From Rhytidiadelphus loreus (taxonomy: Eukaryota > Streptophyta > Bryopsida > Hypnales > Hylocomiaceae): DNA of 64,000 bases. Under the pieces are notes generated by a model. That model saw nothing but the letters and a program-made list of their open reading frames with translations. It had not been told where the DNA came from and ran no database searches. Shown here piece by piece: positions 13,987-26,779 of this stretch; the first letter of the stretch is position 1, and every line of letters begins with the position of its first letter. The stretch is taken from positions 6,078,501 to 6,142,500 of the forward strand of contig OX344763.1 of NCBI GenBank assembly GCA_947034895.1, written 5' to 3'. Position numbers and translations under genes: made by a program.

Positions 13987-15230
13987 TTAACCCCTAAAGT
14001 TCTTTCATGTTTAGAAGCCCAAAATTTGCTTTACACTATACTCTTCTCCAAAGCAAGGCTAAAATCTTCATATATATTTATTTTTTAACAAATTCAATTG
14101 TAGGATCCTTTAGTTATCTTATTAGAGTACACCTTGCTAAAATTTCAACCTTACCAATTGCAAGATGAATTTCAAAAAGAAATATTTTCAACTCTTCCCA
14201 AATGGTTACATTTCATCTTTCAAACTTTTTATCCAAAAATGTGTAGATTCTACAACTTGCAACTCTCTATAACATATTGAAGAAATAAGTTGGGAATAAA
14301 TTTTAAAAAATTCAACAAAAACTATTTCATATTCATACTTGAAAAAAAATAGTAAATATAAAGAAGTAGATAATGATTTAAAATACTAACTTTTTGAAAA
14401 TTTAGTTAAGGAATTGAAAAATGCCAATCCCAATGGTTGTAATAAACAATCTACATCTTATGATTTTATTTTATTTTCCAAAATACTGAAAATTGAGTTC
14501 AATAAAAGACTTCTTAAAAAGTTTATTTTAGAGTAGAGATTCCATAAATACCCACAAACTAAAACTCATAACTTTCACTCATTAATCAAAATGAAGTGAT
14601 TCAAAGCTTTCCATGTTTGTATAAATCTAAAAAAAGAATTTGAAAATTTTATTTTAAAGTTTTTTTTCTTGAGCTACCCAGGCTGCCCAGGCTCCCAAAG
14701 AAACTACATATAATACAATAACTTTTTGACCATGTAGTCAAAGGTTATGAAAATTGTTGTGCCTTAAAGCTACTCCTGGACCACATGTTGTATGAATATT
14801 TCAAAGAAAAAAAATGAAAATTTTGTTTGTAAATAGATGATTGAAAATACTATGTTGCCAAAACCCCTAAACGTCTGGATTCATCTCCAAAATTGACGAT
14901 TTGAGAAAAAACATTATAAACTACAATTTGGAAGAATATTTTGGAATTGGTATACAAATGAAAGCTGTAGATTTTGATTTTTAAATTCTATCCGTATGGT
15001 TAGATCTACTAATGCTATCACCAATCTTTTTCTATAAATTTTGAAAAGAAAATTTCAGAATTCCTTCTAAATTCAATTACAAGTAAAATATTATAATTTT
15101 TTGAGTAAAACTTGTTGGAATGGATTTGAAATAAGGTTCTCTTCATATGGTGATTTTATGAATTTTTTGTGAGCTTTACATCTTTGACCTCATTTTTGCA
15201 CATCTAGGGTTAAGTCCTTTAGGGGGTAAA
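13987..15230. mobile_element. Long TTAA-family element, about 1.24 kb
   Basis: It starts TTAACCCCTAAAG and ends near CCTTTAGGGGG followed by a mutated TTAA. An internal end-like motif (CCCCTAAACG) near 14866 suggests that a shorter element has been joined to extra sequence, or one element nested in another. The part 14340-14860 matches 6420-6950, and the first 130 bp match the left end of 17850-18703. No transposase is present. Confidence 0.55.
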
Positions 15231-15249
15231 GTCTTGCATCAACCTATGA

Positions 15250-15625
15250 CAAACTTTTTTCAATAAATGAAACTTGGACATAAATTCATCACAAGAAGTG
15301 ACTTTTTTAGGCCTTCATGTTGTGATCATGTTAGGAAATATTAGAATTGCTTTTGGAAAGTAAGATGACCATTATGGATACACTTTTTGTTGGTTTTGGG
15401 ATAGTCTAGAGATTATTTTGGGCTAATTGGGCAACACACTTCAAAAATTCATAAAAAATTCACGCTTTGTCAAAAAAGTAAAATTTCAATTGCTCTCCCC
15501 ATTTCTCACATTTATGTTGAAAAAAAATAATTTTTTTTCAACAATGCCAACAAGCCCAACCAGTGAGTCATTCTACCTGTCATGTGGTTTAGTTTACCTT
15601 ATTATGAGACCGCTGCAAATCCAGA
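15250..15625 (+). repeat. Dispersed repeat, inverted relative to 26275-26620
   Basis: This block, including a long stretch around CCATTATGGATACAC, is found again in reverse complement at 26275-26620 with many shared words in the same order. The element type is not known. The open frame over the block in both copies is interrupted and unrelated to known proteins. Confidence 0.6.
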
Positions 15626-16171
15626 GGGAATAAAGGAATAATTATCACCTACCTGAAATCCCAGGTGGCCCAAGTTGATGCCAACAAGATCAAACAAAAA
15701 ACATTGTTCACTGCCACGTCAGCGATATTCCCACCTAGAGATGGATGCAATAAGTTAGTTTGAGTAGCCCTGCCCTCTCCTTTTTCCAAGACACACAATG
15801 CCATTATGCCAGATGCCATGCCCATACTGGCTACGTTCACTGATCCCAAAACGTACCCGGATGTAATTTTGAAAACAGCAGGGAAAAAAAATGGTGAAAA
15901 AATCTATAATTTTAATTTTCTATTTGGAGTAAAAAATAGAGAAAAAATTGGACTTGGTACTTAAGAAAATCAGTTCAATATAGGAATCAAAGGAAAATTA
16001 ACTAGTAAAACTCAAAAGATATCACAAACACTAGTATGGTACACTACATAAATAGACATATTCTTGTAGTTTAGTGTAGCATATAGTAGCATTGTGTAGG
16101 TATGGAATATTCTTACAATTTATTTATTTATTTATAGATATTCAAATTGATGTCCATCATCTTTCATTATC
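15626..16171. other. Intergenic spacer, no gene seen
   Basis: No gene or repeat boundary recognised. Confidence 0.4.
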
Positions 16172-16491
16172 ATTAGAAGAGATTTCAAGATTTTAAGGGC
16201 CGTTTTGGGACCATTCCTAGCGTTATTTCCCCGGTAGTCAAAGAATGCAGCTGACAGATTCTTTTTTCTTTTGAAAATTAAAAAATAAAATTAAAAAAAT
16301 TTAAGTCCTTAAAATGAGAAACAAAGTTTTATTTTTTTATTTTTTTATTTTATTTTATTCGAAAAATCTGACTTGGATGTCTCTCAGCCAGGTCAGCACA
16401 GGCCGGGAACGGCGGATTTCGGTGGTTTTCGGGGGGGGGTCGAGTTGGGAACTTGCAGCCCTCCCCGAGAGCCAAAACACATGTAATGGTC
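16172..16491 (+). mobile_element. Dispersed element with CATTAGAAGAGATTT head
   Basis: This 320-bp block matches 62086-62402 over its whole length in the same orientation: head CATTAGAAGAGATTT, an AT-rich core, then a GC-richer tail containing GCCAGGTCAGCACAGG and GAGTTGGGAACTT. Related heads are at 36894 and 63355. The tail ends in ATGTAATG, a weak inverted match to the head. It is probably a non-autonomous DNA element. Confidence 0.6.
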
Positions 16492-17849
16492 TTTGATTTA
16501 AGTTATTGATAAAACCTTTGACATATCCTAAACACTAGTAAGTAATTCTTACTTTAGTTACTGTTGCCTTGTGGGTTTGGATATTAGGTTTTGACATGAC
16601 TAGAATCTTAATCCACATTAGAGTTTATAATTCTACTTTTGAGGTGTCTCATGCTTAAAATCCTAAGAGCATCCTCACTTCGCACTTCATGAAGACACAA
16701 CAATGACAATTCTTGCTTAGGTCTAAAAAAACTTGCTCCAATGCTAACAACACCTCCAACATTACCTTCATAAGTATGACATTTCCTAGCTCTTGCATAG
16801 CATTTAGCTCTTTTCAATGGCCTCCGAGTGAGCTATCAAAACCTTTGACAATGTAATCATACCATTCCAAGCCAATGAGGGAGCAAAAAGAGCAATGGAT
16901 GGAAATTAGTAGGTGGTTTAGGGATCCAAGTATTGTTGTAGGATTGAAGTATATGAATTTTGAAGTGAAACAAAAAATAAAAGGAAACACTACATGTCAT
17001 GTTGTGGTGTCTAGAAACCAATGTAGGATTGAGGATGTTCTAAATAACCAAACTACGATAATAATAAGATCACTATTGAAAATTGATAATAAACAATAAA
17101 ACTCCTCCAACACATTCACAATGGTTCTCAAAATGTTTTGTACACTAATTAAGGAATCAGAGGATTTAAAGCAAAATTTGGTTACATTGTGGTACAAATA
17201 ACACACATTGCATAAAATAAAATATATTTTTTTAATAATTTAATTCAAATTTTTAGAGAATTTTTATTCAATAGAAGTAATTTTTTTCAAAATTATTTAT
17301 TAAGTAGAATGAATGCCATATTTAACTACTTTTGGACTTTTAAGGGAATTTTGGACTTTGTCCATTGGGGGATCTCCCGATGTCATAGATATCTAAAATC
17401 TAAACCTGTAGTACATTTTTCAAACCACCTAGTCCAAAATCTATATCATTTCTAGATTCATAAAATCTATAGAAGTCAAAATCTACAATTGTCTTAGATG
17501 TCCCTTTACCAATTTTGGAATTTGCAAAGTCCAAAAATAGTTAAATATGGCATATGAGATTTTTTGGTAAGAATTTCATGAATTTAAAAAAATTTATTCT
17601 AAAAATCTCCAAAAATTTGTGAAAATTTTGAAAAGTGTATAAAATATTTATATATTAATTTTCACAATTTTTGGATATTTATTGATAAATAATATAGATA
17701 TTTGGAGTTATTTTTTAGTCAATAATATTTCACTCAATAAGGATTTTAAATTCATGAAATTCTCACCAAAAAATTCCAAAAGAATTATCATTTCACCTAC
17801 TACAAGAATCTAGAAAAAAAAATTTACTTCTATTGAAAGTTTTTTTATA
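16492..17849. other. Intergenic spacer, no gene seen
   Basis: AT-rich. Two phrases about a failure-to-align stretch (17300-17350 and 17500-17560) look like an imperfect inverted pair around TTAAATATGGCAT, consistent with a further decayed hairpin element. No gene is supported. Confidence 0.35.
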
Positions 17850-18703
17850 TTAACCCAAAAATACTCATCTTCAAAGTAAGGGCAAAATCTTATATTTTAA
17901 CAAATCCAATTATAAGATCCTTTGGTTGACTTATTCAAGTACATAGTCCCCAAATTTTAGAATGAATATCTCCACTGATTGCAAGTTCAATGTGCCTAAA
18001 CTTCAAAATGTAGGTTTTTTTAGCCGTTCTAGAAGGTGAAGTTTTGTCTTTCAACATTTTAAGAAAAAAACAAATATGTCCTATAATTTGTACATTTTTG
18101 TCAATATGTTGGAAAATGGATTGAAAAAATATGTAAAATATTTTAACAAAAAGTACTTTCATATTCATCTTTTAAAAAATTGTAAAGTAGAAGTTAGTAT
18201 TGAATGAAAGAAAAACTAATTTGCTAATAACTTTTATAAGAAATTAAAAATTCTAAATTCCATTGGTGAGAATGTTCTAATAAACAATTAGTATCCTTTA
18301 TTTTTATTTAAAAAAAATTGAGAGCAAAAGATGACTTTATATATTTCTTCTACCTTAATTGCTTGTAAAATAAAACTCCTCATAACTTCTATTTCATTAT
18401 TTGGAATTGAATGGTTCAAATGTTTTTTAGTAGGTATCAATCCATACAATTCCAAAAAATAATTAATATTTTTTTTAAATAATTTTTTTTTGGCCTGGTT
18501 CGACAGTGAAATAAATAAAAAAACTTCTAAATTTTGCAATATTTATCATAATGACATGAAACAAAGCTTCACACGTAGATTATGATGAGTAGCATCCATT
18601 CTAAAAAAGGTCATGCACAAATTTGAAATTATAAAGTCAATAGAGGGTGAACAAGTTTTCAAAAAAGTCCAAAGTGGTCTCGGCTTGGTCCTTTAGGGGT
18701 TAA
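17850..18703. mobile_element. TTAA-family element, 854 bp
   Basis: The right end is GGTCCTTTAGGGG followed by TTAA. The left end TTAACCCAAAAATACTC is diverged, but its first 130 bp parallel the left end at 13987, including a phrase around CCAATTATAAGATCCTTTGG. It is a non-autonomous member of the family. Confidence 0.55.
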
Positions 18704-21700
18704 TAAATTTGATTAAATTATAAAAATTCAAAAATTGTTTAAACTTTTTTTGGAAATTCATTTTATACAAGTGTCTTATCCTTGTACTTCAACATGTCCA
18801 AAATTTGTTGGAAAACCCCCCCATCTAATTTCTCAACAATTTTAAAAGTACATGAATACTTATGAGAGCCACCAAATATCATAGATTCATATAGAGCATT
18901 TCTTTCTTCTTTCCACTGATATATAACATTACATGGGTTTTCTTGAAGCTTCCTCAATGAATATTATTTGAACAATTTCACTTTTGTTGAATCTATCCAT
19001 TGGTTAAAGACTAAGTTTTTGAATCTGAATTTCCAAATCCTATCTATGACTGCATTCACATTGCACAACATGGGTAGGGTTTGGTTCAGGAGTGGGGATG
19101 TAAGGTCCAAATTAATGTTGTAGTTTACCTGAGCACAGAGCTTCACAGTTGCACCATTCTTTGCACAGAGGGTTTACTAAAGCTTGTTTTTTAATCATAC
19201 ATGCAAAGGAGCTGTAGCAAGCTTAGTATCTAGCTCAGAATGAAATACCTTAATTTACAACTGCCCAGAGCCTGCATCCTTCCTTTGTTCGAGGAGCATG
19301 AGCGGCAAAGTATCAGCCACGGGTGTCCTTTTTTCTTCCAGCAATATCCAATCAGCATGTCTGGTATGTTTGCTGTTCCTGAGAAAAAGTTGCAATTAAT
19401 TTTCTGCCCTGCCACGGTCTGGGATGCGTCCATGGCATTGCTTTGTACCATCAAAGAACAGTTTCAGTCTGGTCCCCACATGCTTCTACACAGCTGTCAT
19501 TAACCAGTCCATTCTGATCAATACTATGAAACAAAAGAAAAGCAAAAAAATACCCTTCTCACTTCTCAGACTGAAAATAAGTTTGCTCACAACAATAAAA
19601 ATAGAAATCAAATCAGGAAATAAGTTCATCAACCAATTGATGAAGCATGGCAAGACGTAAATGGCAAGAGGCAAAAGATTCTACAATTATACCATCCTCT
19701 GAACTGAAGCAAATGGAGACCAGTAAAGGCTACACATGTCACCTTATAGACCATCTGCTCTGCAAGGCTTAATATAATGTTGCGGTAGCCTGTGTGCACA
19801 CGTCCTCCACCAGTCAAAAAATGATTAAGTTAGAGACAAAAAAAAAAGGGAATTGAAACCTCAGCATGTGAAACCTTTTTCCAAGGACTGCCTCATTTCC
19901 ACCCCTTCTCCATCACAACTGTGATTTGCATTGGTTCACATGCCCCATTCTGTTGCAGGTACTCAAATAGAAAACTAAATCAGATCTGAGTAAACTCGTG
20001 CCAAAAGAGATGTACGCTTACACTCCAACTGTGAACTTCTAGACTAACTTATGTGCTTGTCACAATTTATCGATATAACTTAACGATGGGTCAGGTCAGC
20101 AAAGCACTTGTCAGCAACAGTGTCAAGCTCTCCAGGATGAGACCTGCCTGTGGAACTACTGACACCCACAAGAACCCTGCCAGTACAGGATCAAGATTTT
20201 TTTTCCAATTTCATCCAGAAAGGGACTTGGGACAGAGTGGTCACAGTTTTGGGCTGCTTAATGACACTCAGTAAAAGACTGTACTGTGGGTACCATAAGC
20301 ACTAAGTGAACTTTAGACCTTTGCAAATAACGTAAATATGGGAATGATGGAATTGGGAGATTCAGTTAGCCACTAAAAGAGAAGCTTGAACAATGTCAAC
20401 TAGTCTAAGTGAATCAAGTGGGAACAGTCACAATAGCAGTACACATACATACATACACTCGGTGTAACTGTGTTAGTCACAGTACTGGTAGTATAATATA
20501 TGAGTGCATGTGCACATGTACACAGGACACACTCACTAGTACACTCAACCCTCTTTAACTGCATTACCTAAGGACATATGGGCTTCATAACTGTGACAAG
20601 TAGAGGCTACCAAATCAGATGTGTGTACTCAACATGACAAACTCTCAAGATATTCAAGGGATGTGCAATTAAGTTATAGAGTGTGGCATTGGAGAGGGTT
20701 GAGTGTATGAGACTCACACTCTAGAAAGCAGGATCTTCAACATCCTGGACACAGAAACATGTGAACAGTGGACCATGTCTGCAAAAAATCAATTGGGAAT
20801 CCTCTGTTTCATTAGCCTTGTCAACTACCAACTCCTTGTCTATAATTTGGTGATCCATACACATATTTACAGAATTTGAGCTTATTCAATTTCTGAAGAT
20901 GAAAACATATGGCCATGAACAAATGGAAATAGGGGAAATGAAACAGCTTTGTGAATCAGAGTACCTTGCCACAATCAGTGCACCCAAAATAAGTCCACAT
21001 AATTAGCATTCATATACTTCCTGCACCTACCATTCTAGATTGTACTGAGTCAGGAATGCTGCAGTAGAACATGGGCAAAGACAATTCATGTATAAGTTAC
21101 AACTCAGAAGTACAGTACAATAAAAAAAAAGGGGAATAAGAGGCTCTATGGAGGGAGCCAGGGACATGGACAACTTCACAGTATCCACAGCTGAAAACAC
21201 ACACAGGTCCATTTCTGGATATCAGGGCTGATCTCAAGTATCACTTGTAACCTCTGGATCTATGTAACCCAAATACAGATCGTAACAGACGAGGTCTGCA
21301 TAGTCTGTGTAGAAATAAGTGAAAAACTGCTGCAGGTTTTCAACGCATAAAAATTTAGACAGTAAAAAACTGTAGAAAAAACTCCAAAGCAGAGAGAAAC
21401 ACTGGTATCTAGGAAAAATGAAATGCCAATAACAAGTGAATAATGAAAAGTATCTTGTATCACAAATGGAAATATTCTTCATGTCTCTTTTTCATATAAT
21501 CTTCAATACAATCTTCCACATAGTCCTCATGAATTGAAAATTTCAAAAAGCTTGAACAACAATCTTAGAATGCCACTATTTTATACCCACATGTCACAAC
21601 TCTACTAGACATATGAGTTCATTCTTTGCAGTTCATGTTGATGAGTCCCAACATGCTTCTCTAGCTTTTACTACATAGATCATTTCAATGGGACACTAAA

Positions 21701-22504
21701 ACTTTTTGCCATTTAAGTAGCCTCTCCCCAATGGGGTATTGACAGCAGAGGCAAAGGAAAACAAAGGCAAAATCTGCAATTCTCATCCTAAAATTTTACA
21801 TGCCTCGTTAGACTCGATACCAACTCATTCACAACTTTCACACCACAGCAACCTGCAAATGACTGCGCATAAAGTTCAAGTAAAATGGTAAAGTACGAAC
21901 CTATTCGTAAGCAACACCAAAAGTCAAAACCAACGTATGAAGGTAGAGGATACTAAAACTGTTCAGGACCTTCGAACACGCCTTCTGTACTGACGACCCA
22001 TTTGCCCGAAGCATCTAATCATTCATGCACTTGGTGTAACCGAGGGGTGTAAGCATGGCTTGGCTAAATGTCTACGGTCCCTGAATGGAAGTGGGGTAGT
22101 CAACTGTCACTTATAGTAGTCAGCAACCTCCCTCTTTAAAATTGCATAAGAAATTCTTACATAGTGATAAAAGTTTGATCTTAGCAGATATACTTCTTGT
22201 ACCCAAAGATCTCTCTACTGCACTAGACATGTCCAAAAAGTACGCTCCTACGTATGTTAAAATGATGAAAGTGACGCAAATAATATCCTTCCCCTTATTC
22301 GCACTCCCTTGCTTCGACTCTCTTCATAGAAAACACATTCACGGCCTGTGCAACCGTTTGTATGCCATGACCATCCAGTGGAGATGATGACCACCACAAA
22401 GAAGGAATTGATAGCAACACACTGACGCATATGAAGCACGCCACATCACTAAAGGATCCGAGAAAAGAAGAAAAAATCGCAGTAAACGTTCCAATTTCAA
22501 ATCC
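18704..22504. other. Intergenic DNA, no gene assigned
   Basis: Less repetitive and more balanced in composition than the DNA before it. It lies downstream of the minus-strand gene at 22695-23680 and could hold regulatory or untranslated sequence. The minus-strand frame at 19230-19454 looks mildly protein-like but matches nothing I know, so I do not call it. Confidence 0.35.
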
Positions 22505-22510
22505 TTTATT
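22505..22510 (-). promoter_or_regulatory. Candidate poly(A) signal AATAAA
   Basis: AATAAA on the minus strand lies about 185 bases past the stop codon of the 157-residue membrane protein gene, a usual distance for a plant 3' untranslated region. Plant signals are loose, so this is only a candidate. Confidence 0.35.
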
Positions 22511-22694
22511 GACAGCCAGAATAGGTGGTCATATAAAATTGTTTACTTCCAGTGTATGCTTTAGGGCTTGCAAATACGAGGTCCTACCAAATTCAAAAGA
22601 TTATTTTTCTGTATGCTCCGCAAAAGAAAAACATATAATTGTGTGCAAGCTCCTCCCATCCTAGTATCATACCTGATGTAACTACCAATTCCCT

Positions 22695-23680
22695 TCATGT
22701 TCGTCGCTTGAAAGATCGCCGAGCTAAATGTGAAAAGACCATGATCACAATGCAGGCGATCCAGGTAGTTCGACCACCTAGCATCTGTTGCGCCCCTACT
22801 ATCAACTTGTTCTTCGACTTAGTCGAGCCAATAATTAAAATCCCTACCAGCACAAATGATAACAAATATCGACTTGCGACGGTTGCAACTGTTGGCTGCA
22901 TCATCAAAAAACAAATGAAATCCAGTTAAAAACTCTCCAGCGTTGCCCTCAACCAAGACACCAGATCTTCGTTCAAACAGACCAAGTCAAGCACACACAC
23001 TAAACTGAGATTTTCGAAATCCAGTAACTAGAGCGAAGAGATTCATCATCGCAAAACTTTCCGAAATACTTGCAAAGCTTCGGCAATTAATTGAGGATGC
23101 TAGTAGATTATCACACCTTAGTATATTTACAAAAAGCAAAGATCAATGTGATCAAACCCTAGAAAACCTATTTCGTAACTTTTTTGTATCAAGCCCTAAG
23201 CAGAACGGGAGCAAAACCTAACAATTTCCCAACAACATGTACAAAGTCATTTAAGTCCATCCCTAATCACCTTCCTCACCCGCTACATCAATCTGAATTT
23301 CATGTAACCCTAAACATATCAATTGACCGAATTCGGTATCAACGGAATTAGAAAAACGGAATCACAAAAATTTGTTAAAAATCAGGAAAGTTGCTTCTTA
23401 TTATTACCTTGGGATCTCCGTCGTAGCGGATAATCAAGTCTGGCTTTGCCGAGTAAGTGATGAGAGAAAGTCCATTTCTAGGGTTGTAGAGCTGCTCCAC
23501 TCCTCGCCCTTGCGTCAGAGAGTAGGCGTAGATGGCCTTCAATCGGCAGTTGATCATCAGTTGCTCCAAATCGATCTGATTCTTCTCGTATCCCTGCCAT
23601 GGACACTTGAGCTTGTGCACGGGGCCCTTCCCGTTGATATAAACCTCCACTAAAACCCTGTCTTCACCCCACTTCGACAT
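22695..23680 (-). CDS. Uncharacterised two-exon membrane protein, 157 aa
   Basis: Two exons, complement of 23408-23680 and 22695-22895, join in phase across a 512-bp GT-AG intron (donor AAG/GTAATA, acceptor TTGATGATGCAG). I chose the ATG at 23680 because the protein-like sequence begins there; the frame stays open further upstream but reads as leader. Residues 1-91 form a soluble domain with a start rich in beta-strand pattern (VLVEVYINGKGPVHK), a CPW motif near residue 26 and an NPRNG motif near 66. Exon 2 gives two hydrophobic segments, about residues 101-114 and 136-146, and a basic tail (SFKRRT). I believe this is a small conserved plant protein anchored in a membrane by its C-terminus, but I cannot name the family or a function. 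The clean splice with meaningful sequence on both sides makes the gene call sound. Confidence 0.72.
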
Positions 23681-23908
23681 TGCCTGTTGCACGATCGATC
23701 CGCAATCACTTTGCTCTTCACTGCTTGGAGTTTCGCAAATCCCAAGGATGCTCTCCAATGATCGGAATTTCACATAAAAAGCATCAATTGCAATACGGGA
23801 AGCAAAACCTAAAAAATCAAAACAGTTCCGTGTGAATTGTTGGTTTAAAAAAATGCAAAAGCACTCATTGGAAGTCAAACTACCATGTAGAAGACATTCT
23901 TTTTTCAC

Positions 23909-25010
23909 ACAAAATTTGGAGGATGAATAGTTGCACTTTTATCTCACATGGAGAGATTTTTTGTCATTCATTGGCCAAAAAACGTCCTTTGTGGCGTTTA
24001 TGGATTAAAAGTGGTATGCGAATTGTATATGCAATCATGTATTTTATTCTTAGAATATAAAGTATGTATTAAAATATGACAAGACATATACCATTGAATT
24101 GAAAATTCAACAACAACTAACATCTTTCAAATGGAGGTCATTTGATCATTTTATCTAAACCTCATCATGTTCACAAACGACACCATACATGTAGAATAGG
24201 TGGTCATTTGTTAACTTCCTAGACATGTAAGAGGTGCAACAATGATCTAAATTGGAAGTGCCATGTGTCATTGGATTTGGCTCAACATGAATACAAACTT
24301 TTGTAATTGTTGTATAAGTCAATCCATGCACCTTGTATGTCAAATATATGAAAGACTTCATGATGCAACCCAAATTGGGCTTCTCAAAGCTTTTAGGATT
24401 AATCTAGTTTCTTACTCATATGTCATATATTATATATAATACAATGCAATACATTATGGAAAGCATTGTGACTTGTGGCATTCTTTGCACTTTCAAAATG
24501 TTAATATAAATACTTTTTAAATATTCAATATTGCAATACATTGGAAATGTATTTAATGTGCATGTTTGATAGGTCAATAGATTGTAGTTGCATACTACAA
24601 TATATAACTGTCATTATACACTCAACTTTGAATCTTCTTAAATTAAATTTTTTGCACTATTATAAAGTTTTGAGCTTTAAAAATTTATTGTGGGGAATTA
24701 AATTTTTTTCTTTAAAAAATTATTAAATAGAAGTAGGTTTGAGATAGAAAGAAAATCTAAATTATTGATATCTCTAAAATGGAATTAAAATGCACTAATC
24801 CCAATAGTGAAATTGTTCTAGAAAGCAAACTAAACCATGTGGAACCTTCTTTTTTGAAAAATTGAAAAATTTGCATTTAGAAATGAATCCTACAAGTTGT
24901 TTTTCCAATAAGATGCTCTAATTGTTCAAAAAACAAGATTGTCCATAACTTTCTCATAACAAATCCAAATGAAATTAATAAAAGTTTTCCATGTAAAAAA
25001 TAATAATGTA
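23909..25010. other. Upstream spacer, no gene seen
   Basis: Region upstream of the minus-strand gene; it presumably includes its promoter. AT-rich, without recognisable coding sequence. Confidence 0.4.
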
Positions 25011-25264
25011 CGAGTAAAAAATATTAAGAAAAAAAATTGAATTTTGAATTGTTTAATTGATGCCCCCTCTCCCCTACTTTGAGTTTATTTGGGCATAACT
25101 TTTGTTCCTGGGCTCCGATTGAAAAAATAATAATATTTTCAAGAAGCTAATCAATTTTTCTATTTTTAAAAAAAATCAAAAGATCATAACAAAAATTCAG
25201 CCCTTAGGTACCTACCCGAAATCCTATTTGTCTCATAAAGGGACAAAGGTCCTTTGGGGGTTAA
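25011..25264. mobile_element. TTAA-family element, right part only
   Basis: It ends GGTCCTTTGGGGG followed by TTAA (25261-25264). The preceding 200 bp match, in reverse, the left part of the element at 1094 (the block around TTTTGTTCCTGGGCTCCGAT). The left boundary is not found; 25011 marks only where similarity becomes visible. Confidence 0.5.
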
Positions 25265-25589
25265 CATGCACAATGCATTGTGATGAACACTTATTTTGAT
25301 GTAAATCTCTCAATTTTGAACATTTGGAAAGTATTTTTTTGATAGGTGTGCAATAGTTATATAGCTTAGATAGTTCTAATCTTCTAAAAATTATCCTTAA
25401 TTTCAAGTTCAATGTGAATTTACTATGGTAATTTTTCAAGTTAATCAAACACTATCTTTTAGTGCATGACAAAAAAAACTTGTGTATTGTAGTGTGCAAA
25501 TCCTTTGCATAGTCCAAACACCAACGGTGTTAGTATGTGAGCCTAGAAATGTAAGCCTATGAGCCTTGAGCCTAGATACATAGGTACTC

Positions 25590-26045
25590 TACAACTATTG
25601 GAGATGTTTATAGCATACACACTTATAATATAAACATCCTATAACTATAGAAGGTGCCTACAACATAGACACCTATAATATAAACATCCTATAACTATAG
25701 AAGGTGCCTACAACATAGACACCTATAATATAAACATCCTATAACTATGAAAGGTGCCTACAACATAGATACCTATAATATAAATATCCTATAACCATGG
25801 AAGGTGCTTATAACATAGACACCTATAATATAATTAGTTACCTATAATATAAACATCCTATAACCATTGAAGGTGCTTCTCGAGGTGGTTATACCATAGG
25901 TACCTACAACATAGATACCTTTAATATAGGTGCCTATAACATAGAACACCTACAATATAAATATCTTATAACCATGGAAGGTGCTTATAACATAGACACC
26001 TATAATATAAACATCCTATAACTATAGAAGGTGTCTATAACATAG
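25590..26045. repeat. 50-bp minisatellite, about eight copies
   Basis: Tandem copies of a 50-bp unit beginning ACCTATAATATAAACATCCT and containing AAGGTGCCTACAACATAG. The first three units are nearly identical; later ones carry deletions and insertions. Phrases built on GAGCCTAG flank the array on both sides. Fragments of the same unit recur at 60790-60823 and 61346-61440. Confidence 0.85.
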
Positions 26046-26274
26046 GAGCCTAGACTCCTATACTCATGGGCTGAAGATCCTAGGCTCACATAATAGCAAT
26101 CATGTGTTGTGAGCCACTCACAAAGAATAGTTTCCATTGTAGCATGGATAAGCGACACCATTGAGAAGGGATCCAAACTTCATTAGTAAATCAAGAATGT
26201 TATGACTATAATTATGAATTTAAAAATAAATAAATATGGTAAGTCTAATTATGTGCAACAATCAAAGAAACAAC

Positions 26275-26620
26275 AATGGATCATAAGGTAAACCAACCTA
26301 TCAAGGCAAAATGAGTGGTTTGCCCTCCTAGCATTGCTGAAAAAAAAATTCCCCACATAAAGACAAATGAGAGAAGTGGGGAGAGCAGTTGAAATTGTAT
26401 TTCTTTTCCACAAAGTATGAATTTGTTATCAATTTTTGAAGTGTATTGACCAAATAGCCCCAAAGAGTCTCTAGACTACCTCAAAACCAACAAAAAGTGT
26501 ATCCATAATGGTCATTTTACTCACCTAAAGCAATCATATTATGTCCTAACATAGCCACAACATGAAGGCATGAAAAAAAAGTCACTTCATGTGATGAATT
26601 GACACTCAAAAGGTGAAAAT
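26275..26620 (-). repeat. Dispersed repeat, inverted copy of 15250-15625
   Basis: Reverse complement of the block at 15250-15625 with the same order of words. The two copies lie 11 kb apart in opposite orientation. Not identified further. Confidence 0.6.
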
Positions 26621-26779
26621 TCCTTTTTAGTGTAGTCAATAATTACTCCATCACTATCATCCAAGACATTGATTGTGGCCACTACTGTAACTCAACTTAA
26701 CGTAGCCCAAATTTCGTTTATTAATTTTTTAATTTTAATTTTTGTCATACAAGACTTTAATGGCCATGGTCAATTGGTC

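Noticed and set aside
19230..19454. A 74-codon minus-strand frame as an exon
   Set aside because: Mildly protein-like, but no splice partner or homology; left uncalled.
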